This document shows, piece after piece, positions 44,636 through 64,000 of a stretch of 64,000 nt of DNA. Below the pieces are notes generated by a model, which searched no databases, was not told the origin of the DNA, and saw nothing but the letters and a program-made list of their open reading frames with translations. The stretch covers positions 5,022,001 to 5,086,000 of the forward strand of contig OZ218951.1 in the NCBI GenBank assembly GCA_965112735.1, in the 5' to 3' direction. The stretch comes from Phaeosaccion multiseriatum. Lineage: Eukaryota > Ochrophyta, other classes. Position 1 is the stretch's first letter. Each line of letters starts with the position of its first letter. The position numbers were made by a program, and so were the translations under genes.

Positions 44636-45406
44636 ACCCAACGCCCTGATGCTCTCCCTCCCCCAGGGGCGTGACTACTACACAGGAGTGGATGTGTGGG
44701 CCCTCGGAGTACTCATGTATGAGTTCCTGGTAGGAGACCCCCCCTTCCTCACCGCCTCACACACCGCAACCATGCGCCGCATTAGCAGGATTGACTTCGA
44801 GGTACGATGCGTACGTTAGTTACGTAAGCTTTCTTAACGCAAGGATGTGTACTCCGCACGCACGCTCACACACCACCTCATCCGCGATGTTTTCCCTCTC
44901 CGGATGGCCCTACGCACTCATCCAGTCCCTCACCTACTCCCCGCCCTACGCACTCATCCAGTCCCTCACCTACTCCCCGCCCTACGCACTCATCCAGTCC
45001 CTCACCTACTCCCCGCCCTACGCACTCATCCAGTCCCTCACCTACTCCCCACTCTCTCTCTCTCTCCCTCTCCCTCCTCCCTCACCCTCTCCCTCGCCCA
45101 ATCCCCTCTTCCTCACCCACCCCCACTCCCTCAATCCATCCCCTCTTCCTCCCTCTCTCTCCCCCTCTCCCTCCCTCCCTCCCCCTCCCTCTCTCTGTGT
45201 GTACACAGGTACCCGACTTTGTGTCTCCTGAAGCAGCCGACCTCATCACCCGCTTGCTCAAGAAGGACCCGGAGGAGAGAATGCCCATTGAGGATGTACC
45301 TAAACATCCCTGGATCCGGAAACACTGCGGAGGAGGAGGAGGAGGAGGAGGAGGAGGAGGAGGAGGAGGAGGAGGAGGAGGGGGTACAGGAGCGGGCAAA
45401 GGATGA
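41824..45406 (+). CDS. AURK: Aurora-family mitotic serine/threonine kinase, first exon unresolved
   Basis: Exons 41824-42233, 42559-42705, 42994-43079, 43471-43600, 43998-44207, 44667-44801 and 45209-45406 join in phase. After an Ala/Gly/Thr-rich N-terminal extension comes a full kinase domain: [20 protein letters not shown] (Gly loop), VALK (VAIK lysine), [33 protein letters not shown] (catalytic loop), [10 protein letters not shown] (DFG) and [16 protein letters not shown] (activation loop with the Aurora RR-x-T site). These are diagnostic of Aurora kinases, which control spindle assembly and cytokinesis. The domain ends with KHPWIRKH and then a run of ~19 Gly from a GGA repeat. A poly-Gly run also precedes the second exon's end. 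The 410-nt first listed exon has no Met, so a 5' exon is missing. Confidence 0.93.
44908..45050. repeat. Four tandem copies of a 36-bp unit in the last Aurora intron
   Basis: Identical units starting CCCTACGCACTCATCCAGTC follow each other four times, open in all frames but non-coding. Confidence 0.95.
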
Positions 45407-46773
45407 CGGGCCTACTGCTTCATTCTTCTGCTTGTGCTGCTTCTTCGTCTTTGTCTTCGTCTTCCTTGTGTTGGGAGCGCTCACTCCCACATGATTAATT
45501 AAAATTAATAAGGGGCCCGTGGGAGAGAAGGACATCTTGCACCGCCTCTAACCAACCCTTGTGTAACCGTTATGTAATAATCTTATCTTCCTTCTGTACT
45601 TCATTTCATCACTGTGTCGGGAGGGCGTCAGTTTACTCACTCCATGTACAAGGAATCCTCTTCTACTCTTGTTGTACGATGCATGTATGTAGTGCTGTCT
45701 TCGAGAGAGAATCCATTGCGACGGTAAAGGAGGTACACTTACTTCAGCGAGTGCTGTCAAAAGGAGAAAGGCAGAGACAGAGGAATGTTCCGAGGAATGC
45801 TCCGTGCCTCAGTACTGACGGCTCTCTGCAAGGCTAGAATCGCGCTATCGTACGGTAGCTCAAGCGGCGGGCATGTTGGGAAAGCGCACTTCTCCTGCTG
45901 CTTGTTGTGGACCATGTGGTGCCATCTGTACTGCCTAAAAGGAACGAATTGAATCGGCGAAGGCATCATTTTGACGTCACTCACGCCGTAGGATCAGACG
46001 ATAAATTTAAAAAAGAGTTAACTCAATCGTGCAATTCAATATATAGAGACCCCTCGTCCCTCCTCCCTTCTCTTCCAGCCATTGCTCGCAGCTGATCTCC
46101 TCTAATCCTCTCTCCTCCTCTCCTTTCCCCTTCCTTCCATTCCCTTCCCTTCGCTCTTCATCTGTGCCTCAGCTGACTAAGGCACCAAGGGCCAAGTCAG
46201 GTCAGCTCAGCAGTTGGTGATACAGCAGCCGGTCTGCTCATCCCGTACCACTCAACTACTGACTGCTTGTCCTACACACACGTCACACAGCTGCCTTCCC
46301 TCCTACCAACAACTTGCATTTATCACTTCCAGTTTGGACTCCAGTTTGGACGCCTACTCATACAACGCCAAAACTAAAGCAAGCCGCCCCCCAGCCCACT
46401 GTAAGCCGTCCGCCCCGCCCTGCGGCCGCCCCGAGGCAGCAACAACAGCGCAACAACACCTCAACGCCAGCTCAAGCGCAGCCCGTCTCTCATCACCGCC
46501 ATGCCACCACAACACCAGCCCAAGCATACGCACAGCACATGCCAAGCCCATGTCATCGTTGCCATCCCACCTCTTGCCAGGCTGGAGCTACCCTGCCTGT
46601 TGATGCCCGCGGCCCTACCACTTCCCCGCTGCCCTGCCGCGCTGCCCTGCGCCTCGCTACTTCCCTGGGTGAGCCACGGACCGACAGACACGAGGCAACC
46701 ACGACCCCACGACGACAAGGAGGAGGAAGGCAAAGGACGCCGCTGCCGCTGCCCTGCCCCCTACTTCCTTTAC
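45407..46773. other. Intergenic between convergent Aurora and POLA1 genes
   Basis: Includes an AT-rich patch (45490-45515, 45990-46050), a copy of the dispersed motif (CAGCAGTTGGTGATACAGCA, about 46210) and a Pro/Ala/Gln-biased region (46314-46770). A 176-residue ORF at 46314 is compositionally biased and unsupported. Confidence 0.4.
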
Positions 46774-57549
<10,776 letters not shown>

Positions 57550-58487
57550 GCGTGACAAACCTTTTGTCTGTGGATTGCGTTGGTTGGCGTATGTGTGTTG
57601 ATGGCAGAGCAGGGTGGGTCAAGGCAAGGGGAAGGGAGAGGGAGGGAGAGAGGGGGACACACACACACACAGAGAGAGAGAGGAGGGGGAGGGTAGGAGA
57701 GAAAGGAGTGGGGGAGGGGATGAGCAAGAAAGAGAGGTAGCGAGGAGAGAAGGAGGGAGGGAAAGGAGGGAGGGGAGTGTGAGACATGGGGTGCCAACAC
57801 TCAGGGCGCGCCAACAAAACTATGATGAAAGAAGCCTGTAATGGGCAGAAGGGGGAGGAAGGACAGACCCGTGCAGGAGGGCAGCACCCAGGTACCGCGG
57901 CACTTCATATCAGCAGACACTTTGCCGGAAATTACATTTCCCGCCCCCCTTCCCCTCAACATCGGGAAGGCGGCTTACTGGCTACAGACTCCAGAGCTAG
58001 TCCTGCCCTGGTGCTGGTCGCTACCTGCTGAGCAGTCTGGTTTCCCCCTGGTCTGTGGCTGTGCTAAAGCTGCTGGTTTCTTTTGCGTTGTGCTCTCTGG
58101 TGGCAAAGCACGTTCAGGTTTTTGAAAAGCAGTCCCCTGCAACGACCCACGATATCGACCCTCCTTGCTGCTCTACACTGCCAATCGCTACGGAGGAGGC
58201 ACACATGCATCTGCGCAAAGGACAAGCCCAAGACCGTCAATCCCTCCTGACTTCCTCTCCTCCTCTCTTACCTATTTTTTTCTTTCTATTGTTGCTTCAC
58301 TCTGAGCGCGATTTCGATTTCAAAAATGAGGTCGATCTCGATCTCGACTTTTTTCCCGAGGGGACGGAAAAAAAATAATGTCGAAGCTGGCGGGAGGAGG
58401 GGGGGCGATTTATTAAACCGCAGTCTATATCATAATTAATTAAGGAGAGAGTAGGCTCCATAGAAGGAAGAAGGAGGAGCGTAAGAA
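57550..58487. promoter_or_regulatory. Bidirectional promoter region, POLA1 / BASS
   Basis: The two genes start 938 bp apart and diverge. The POLA1-proximal part is GGGAGA-rich (57600-57780). The BASS-proximal part is less repetitive, with a T/A-rich stretch (58270-58445, including TAATTAATTAAGG about 45 bp upstream of the BASS ATG) that could act as the core promoter. No motif can be assigned with confidence. Confidence 0.45.
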
Positions 58488-61400
58488 ATGGTGCGCTCTG
58501 TCTCCTCTCTCGCCGCGGCGGCGGCGTTGCTGGCGGGGACTGTGCCATGTAGAGTGGAGGGCTTTGCGCCGTTGGGGGTGGTGCCGGCTTTCTCCGCGTC
58601 CAGCAGCGGCAGGGCTAGCAGCAGCAGCAACAGGGCGATGAGCATGAGGACTGCAGTGGTCGTCCCTACTTCAGCTGCATCTGCCTCCTCCATGCCCCTG
58701 CACCTCCGCTCCATGCTCGTTCAGCCATCGTCTTCCCTTCCCACCACCCTCAGCAGCAGCAGCCTCGCGCCGTCGGCTCACAGCCAACGCAGCGCGTCAG
58801 GGCCTCTGGCAGCGGCATCAGCGTCGGTAGAGATTGATGTGCCGAAGGAGAAGGGCAAGCTTATGAAGGCATACCTCGGCGCGAGCACATGGTTCACCAA
58901 CCTCTTCCCTGTGTGGCTGGCGCTCTTCAGTGCCATCGCCCTTAAGAGGCCGGACGCCTTTGCCTGGTTTACCACGGAGTACTTCACCGGAGGTGAGGGG
59001 GGGGAGGTGGTGTGTGTGTGTGCCGAGAGGGAGAGAGAGAGAGAGAGGGGGGGGGGGGAAGGGAATACAGCAGAGAAAACATGTGTTGATCAGACGACGT
59101 AGCGCAGGGCGAGGGGAAGAGAGAGAGAGATATAGTGGGGATTGGGAAAATTAGTTGCTCTTTTTTTGTTCTCTCTCTGCTCTCTTGCGGTCCTGTGCAC
59201 AGGCGAGAGGCAGGTGCTGCTTGGGCCCCGGAGCAAAGGGATACGCAATGCCAAAGGAGACAGACTGTTGTGTGCATGATTGAGTGGGACCGGTCTATTA
59301 TGCCGCCTGACTAAGCGCTGATTGCAAATATGGGGATAGAGAGGGAGAGAAGTGCGAGAGAGGACGAGTGGGAGGCGAGCGTGGGGCGGAAGCAATTACC
59401 TACCAAAACGTGCACACACTTGTTCACACGCTAGTACGCAAACTTTACACACACACGCACCCCTTGCCCCCTCTCTCTCGCCCTCTGCCCTCCATGCTGG
59501 CTACTGACTCCTCTTTCTCCCTCCCCTGTCATCCACCCACCCACCCGCTGCCATCCGCTGCCATCCTCTCTCATCTCCTTTGTCCATCCAGGGCTTGCGG
59601 TGCTGATGCTTTCCATGGGCATCACGCTCTCCCCTCGGGATTTCCAGAACGTGCTCAAGCGGCCTAACGCGGTCCTCGTCGGGTACGTATGATTACATAA
59701 GTGAGGCGCAGGCTTGCTTTGGGTTGTCAAAAGAAGACACCATTCACGATGCCCGCTGCCCGCTTTGCCCGCTGCCCGCTGCCTGCTGCCCCTGGCGCTG
59801 CCCCCTGCCTAACAACTGCCCATATACGGTTGGGCCCGTATGCCTGCTACTGCCTGCCCCTGTCCCTAACCCTTCCTTTCAGCTTCATCTTCTGCTACGC
59901 CTGCATGCCCGCCCTGGCCTACGGGCTCGGACTCGCCGCAGGACTCAGCCCAGCCATGCTTGCAGGTGCGTGGGTGTAGTATGTCAATGGGTGCGTGGGT
60001 GCATGGAGCGTTACACTACAGCGGTTATAGCACAGGGGGTACCTAGGGGGTGGGTAGATGGGTGAGTAGAACGTTGGTAGATGGGTGGGTGGAGTAAGTG
60101 GGTGAGTGGGTAGGTCAGTGAGTGAGTGAGTGAATGAGTGAGTGAGTGAATGAGTGGGTCTGATAGGGAAATAATGTGGGTGGGAGAGAAACAAGAGAAA
60201 GAGCAGGGAAGGTGGTAAGGTGATAAGGGGCTGGGCTGGGGTGGGGTGTGTGTGTGTGTGTACAAAGTAGAGCAGAGCTGTCACATCAGTCGCATCCCTT
60301 TCTTCTCCTCAACCCCCTACCACCGCCTCCTCTTCTCATCCCTGTCCCTCTCCCCTCCAGGCCTGGTGCTCGTAGGCTCCATCAACGGCGGACAGGCTTC
60401 CAACCTGTGCACCTACATCGCTAACGGCAACGTCGCCCTCTCAGTCATGATGACTACTGTCACCACCCTGGGCGCCATTGTTATGACTCCTCTGCTCTGC
60501 AAGTTCCTGCTTGGAGCAGTGGTGCCTGTTGATGCTGCGGGCATTGCAATGTCCACCATTCAGGTTAGGATGGGCACGGGGGAGAGAGGAGACAAGGGGA
60601 GGGAGAGGGGTTCGAGGAAGAGGTGGTATGGCCACGAACAGGATCGACTCTATCCCATTCACTGCCATCCCCTAACCCATCCACTGCCATCCATCCCCTA
60701 ACCCATCCACTGCCATCCACCCGCTTACCCGTCCACTACCATCCCACCCCTTTTCCATGAAGGTGGTGCTGGCCCCTATCGCTGTGGGCATGGCCACCAA
60801 CAAATTCTTCCCCAAGGCAGTCAAGGCGGTGCTGCCCGTCACCCCCGTGGTGGGCGTGCTGTCCACTTGCTTTCTTGTGGCCTCGGCAGTGGCGCAGGTG
60901 TGTGTGTGTGGGGGGGGGGGGGGTCGGAGAGAGAGGGAGAGAGAGAGGGAGAGATAAAGAGGGCTCAGAGGTTGAGAGAGCCGGACAGGAGAGATGGAGA
61001 GAGGGAGGGGAGAGAGAGAGGCACAAGTGCACACAGGAGACAACAGGGAGAGGGGTAAAGGCGCCTCACCACCATTGGAGAGGAAGGGACCAGCAGCAGC
61101 CGTGCAGCAGGCGTGAACACTCTCATTACATTACTCCTCCTCCCCCTCCTCCTCCTGCTCCTCCTCTCCCACCCCAAACCCGTCCTCCTCCTCTTCCTCC
61201 TCTTCCTCCTCCTCCTATTGCCTCCTCCTCCTCCTCCTCCTCTTCCTCCTCTTCTCTCCTGAACACACACCAACCCATCCTGTCCTGACACCAGGTTGCA
61301 GACACGATTATCAGTGCCGGCTGGGGACTGCAGATCCCCATCATCCTGCTGCACCTCGTCGGTGGACTTGGCGGTTACTTCCTCCCCAGACTGATGGGCT

Positions 61401-62437
61401 TCTCGGAGACCACAAGCCGGACCATGGCCATTGAGACATCCATGAAGTCATCTGTGAGTGTGTGTGTGTGTGCATGTGTTGGTGATACGCAGAGGGAGGG
61501 GGGTAGGGAAGGGAGGAGGGGGGAAGGGGAGCGTCCGTCGATGCAATTTTCTCCCCGCACAGACACGGACATTCACTCACCCATCCACCCACCAACCAAC
61601 CCATCCTCCACCCACTCACCCCCTCTTTTGTTTTGTTCATTCTATGAATCAACCAATAAAGGCGTTCGGTTTCCTGCTGGCAAAGCTGCACTTCGGTGCT
61701 TTCGATGCTCGTGTGCCCGCTGCTGTGTCGGTTGTGTGGATGGCCATCACAGGCAGTCTCTTGGCCATCGTGTGGAGGTACATCCCTGTGAAGGTAAGCG
61801 ATGACGGAGATGAAAGGGTTGAGCGTTGAGGGGGGCTTACGGACGGATACGTGAGAAGGGTTACGGATCGGTGTTTTGAGTAGTGAGTGAGTGAGTGAGT
61901 GAGTGAGTGAGTGAGTGATTGTCAGGACCTACCGATTGAGTGAGTGAGTGAGTCTGGGGTGTTAGGTAGCGAGTGATAGGGGAGTCAAGATATGGAGTCA
62001 AGATATGGATCCCAAGTGAGGGATACGCAGAGGAATAATTGTGTGATTACGTAATTTCTGTGCGTTTCATCCATGTGTGCGTGTAGGCTTGCGCTCTCTC
62101 TTAACTCCCCCTCCGTCCCACCCTTCCTCCCTCCTCCTCCTCCTCCTCCTCCTCCTCTCTTCCCCAGCGTCTCGAGATTGACTTCAGTGTGAAGGAGAAA
62201 TTCGACAAAGTCAACTTCCTCAACATCTTTAAGTGGATGCAGAGGAAGATCACTGGAGGAGCTGACACAGTGAAAGATGAAGCAAGCTCAGTATCAAGCT
62301 CGGTTAAGGAAGGAGGAGACGGATTGAAGAACTCTCTCAAAGGAGGAGTAGACGCAGTGAAGGCAGGAACAGACTCCGTGAAGAGCGCGGCTAAGGAAGG
62401 AGGAGACGCAGTGAGCGATGCAGCGAAAGACGCGTAA
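58488..62437 (+). CDS. Plastid BASS-family (bile acid:sodium symporter) transporter with LEA-like tail
   Basis: Eight exons join in phase: 58488-58992, 59592-59682, 59883-59965, 60361-60563, 60763-60897, 61295-61453, 61662-61793 and 62168-62437, giving 525 residues. The N-terminus is a signal peptide followed by FAPLG (VEG-FAPL), then a Ser/Ala-rich transit stretch, so a plastid envelope location is expected. The membrane domain has the family blocks [35 protein letters not shown] and [19 protein letters not shown], and about nine helices. Plant plastid BASS proteins carry pyruvate, 2-keto acids or glucosinolate precursors with sodium; the substrate here is not determined. The last ~55 residues form 11-residue-like Lys/Asp/Ala/Val repeats ([20 protein letters not shown]), like LEA proteins and unusual for the family. 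Intron 4 contains tandem CCATCCACTGCC motifs before its acceptor. Confidence 0.92.
61868..61918. repeat. (GTGA)n repeat in BASS intron 7
   Basis: About twelve GTGA units in the donor half of the intron. Confidence 0.85.
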
Positions 62438-63435
62438 GGTGCTTAGGAAGGGAGAGAAGGCACCCACACACACACACCCACACACAGAGAGAGATAGAGG
62501 GAGAGGGAGAGACGCACAGAGCTAGAGCCATCAGGGAGCGCCACATATGCCTGCTGATGGTGCGACCGTATCAACATCAACCGCTGGAAACGGTCCTCCT
62601 TGGCGCATCACGCCACCGAGCGGGGGTCTTGTGTCCAGGGCTATCTCTCGCATGGTGCGAGGGGAAGGAACTGACTGGGTCGGTGGGGTGGGGTCGGTTA
62701 CGTTGGCGGTTGCGTTAACGGTTGCGGCGTTGGTTTGGCCTTGGTTCATCTCTCGCCCGCCTTGGGTCTGCCTGAGAGAGAGAGAGAGAGAGAGGTAGCA
62801 GAAACGGAGGAGGAAGGAAGAGGACAGGAAGAAGGAGCCGACACAAGTTGATAAGGTTCCCTTGGAGGTGGAGAGAGTGAGGGAGAAGAGAGAGAGAGAG
62901 GCGAGAGTGGGGAAGAGAGGGGGAGGGGTCGAGGGAGGGCCGAGTGAGTAACGAACAGATACTTAGTTATTGGTCCGTATGTGACTGTGGACGCGGCTTC
63001 CCAGGGGTGGGGGGTGGGGGAGGGGGGTAGGTCTCTGCTGGCGCAATCAGCAGCAGCAGCAGTTGGTGATACAGCGGGGCCCAAGGTAGTAAAATGGGTT
63101 TATTTACCCTTGGCAGGGCAGGGCGTCCAGGAGAGAGGACTGGAATGGCTCGCTCACGTTGTTTTCTCAGTTTTGTACTCCCATTTTATGTATTAATTTT
63201 TTTTAATTTATGTTGAAAGGCGTCACATACAGAAAAATATATACAAACATACATGTCTCCCTCTCAGAAGGAAGCTGATACGGTCCAATCAATCTCACTT
63301 GGCATTGCGTGGCACCGCTCCTCCTCCGCAGCTCCCCGACCCTTTCTCCGCGGCCTGCGGAGGGAAGGTCGAGGAAGGGAAAGGAATGGATCGATGGATG
63401 GCAGCTGACGCTCTGTGGCTGTGGCTGAATGGAAT
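62438..63435. other. 3' flank of BASS, no gene supported
   Basis: Contains CA and GA repeats (62463-62510, 62773-62795, 62890-62925). One exact copy of the dispersed motif (CAGTTGGTGATACAGCGG, about 63059-63076) is present, with an AT-rich patch at 63170-63250. Short ORFs only. Confidence 0.45.
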
Positions 63436-63670
63436 TGTCGACCCCTGACACTTGCTTATTGGCCCTTCGAGCCCAACAATAGCGCGCTATTGGCACACAT
63501 CAATAGAGCTGAGTGCAGGCCGGCCGCTGGCGCCCCCCCCCCCGCGTCCGCCGCCGGGGGCAATAGTCCAATACCTGTGAGGGGTGAGGGCCGGTGGGGG
63601 AATAGCTGATAGCGTACCGGCTGATGACGCCGGCAACAGTGATAGCTCAATAGCGCGCGTCAGGGCTTGA
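63436..63670. mobile_element. Second, diverged MITE-like element
   Basis: The left end starts TCGACCCCTGACAC (63438), like the element at 7424. The right end, read in reverse complement, starts TCAAGCCCTGACGC (63670). TGGAAT occurs just outside both ends (63430-63435 and 63671-63676), fitting a 6-bp duplication. The interior repeats GCTATT/GATAGC-type words and a C10 run. It has no coding capacity. Confidence 0.5.
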
Positions 63671-63749
63671 TGGAATGGCTGCATGGCTGGACGCTGGGGC
63701 TGAACAGGGCCGGTTGGGTATTCGGGGCTGAATGGTTGGTTGGGTAGCT

Positions 63750-63832
63750 TCCACTGCCTTTCCTCCACTGCCTTTCATCCACTGCTGCTCATCCACTGCT
63801 GCTCATCCACTGCCAGCCATCCACTGCCATGG
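63750..63832. repeat. Tandem TCCACTGC-containing units
   Basis: Five to six ~15-bp units (CATCCACTGCTGCT and relatives) related to the CCATCCACTGCCATCC intron motif found near acceptors of other genes. Confidence 0.7.
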
Positions 63833-63954
63833 CCCCTCGCTTGCTACTAGGCTCACAGCGAGGAAAAGCCCGGGAGACGTCCTTGCTGAGACGGAGACGC
63901 TCCTCCCTGCCCATATGCCTGCCCTTCCTGCTGCCCGTACGCCTGCTGCTTCAG

Positions 63955-64000
63955 CTGGTTCAAGCTGCTGGTCGCCGCAGCAAGCGCACCACCACTCAAT
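63955..64000 (+). other. Possible exon start of a gene running off the window
   Basis: CTGCTGCTTCAG (to 63954) is preceded by CCCATATGCCTGCC (63909-63922) and the TCCACTGC units, the same arrangement seen before acceptors in BASS, POLA1 and Aurora. The 46 bases that follow are open in at least one frame. The reading rests on context alone. Confidence 0.25.

Noticed and set aside
58055-58378. 107-residue ORF with a hydrophobic start
   Set aside because: Located in the POLA1/BASS promoter gap; no homologous motif and no splice links.

Overview
The window is nuclear DNA from a photosynthetic eukaryote. Genes are intron-rich, with GT-AG introns of about 100-800 bp packed with microsatellites, and lie on both strands. 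Three products start with a hydrophobic signal peptide whose predicted cleavage site is followed by Phe: the FTR variable subunit at 5901, a membrane protein starting at 40618, and a BASS transporter at 58488. That is the bipartite targeting signal of plastids of red secondary origin, so a stramenopile-type or similar alga is likely. A gene with sperm-tail PG-rich motifs hints at a flagellated stage. The species cannot be named from the sequence.

Layout. 1-6.4 kb: the end of a PHD-finger/AT-hook gene (-), a complex I NDUFB3-like subunit (+), the spliceosomal protein ZMAT2/SNU23 (-, with a homopolymer frameshift) and a plastid FTR variable chain (+). 6.5-7.5 kb: a decayed ankyrin gene and a 98-bp MITE-like element. 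7.8-11.3 kb: a type II membrane sulfotransferase (+, six exons). 12.7-15.1 kb: a single-exon indoleamine 2,3-dioxygenase (-). 15.6-17.5 kb: a 1.4-kb near-perfect inverted repeat and a flanking ORF. 18-24 kb: a 1697-residue low-complexity protein (-). 24.9-26.1 kb: a JTB-like membrane protein (-). 26.4-28.0 and 34.8-36.6 kb: two convergent ankyrin paralogues flanking a PG-rich (SHIPPO-like) gene (28.4-34.6 kb, +). 37.4-40.6 kb: a plastid membrane protein (-). 41.8-45.4 kb: an Aurora kinase (+). 46.8-57.5 kb: the DNA polymerase alpha catalytic subunit (-, 16 exons, 1891 residues). 58.5-62.4 kb: a plastid BASS transporter (+, eight exons). The tail holds a second MITE-like element and a possible exon of a gene running off the window.

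The genes do not form one pathway. They are ordinary housekeeping genes (replication, mitosis, splicing, respiration, plastid redox and transport) plus a lineage-specific ankyrin family. The most interesting signals are non-coding. One is an intron grammar: G/purine-rich after the donor, C/pyrimidine-rich before the acceptor, with recurrent motifs CCATCCACTGCCATCC and CCCATATGCCTGCC near acceptors and their reverse complements near donors. The others are a dispersed CAGTTGGTGATACAGCAG motif, the long hairpin locus, the MITE-like family, and an ankyrin family whose last ~140 coding bases are far more conserved than the rest. Exon joins were made by hand from GT/AG sites and reading-frame phase.
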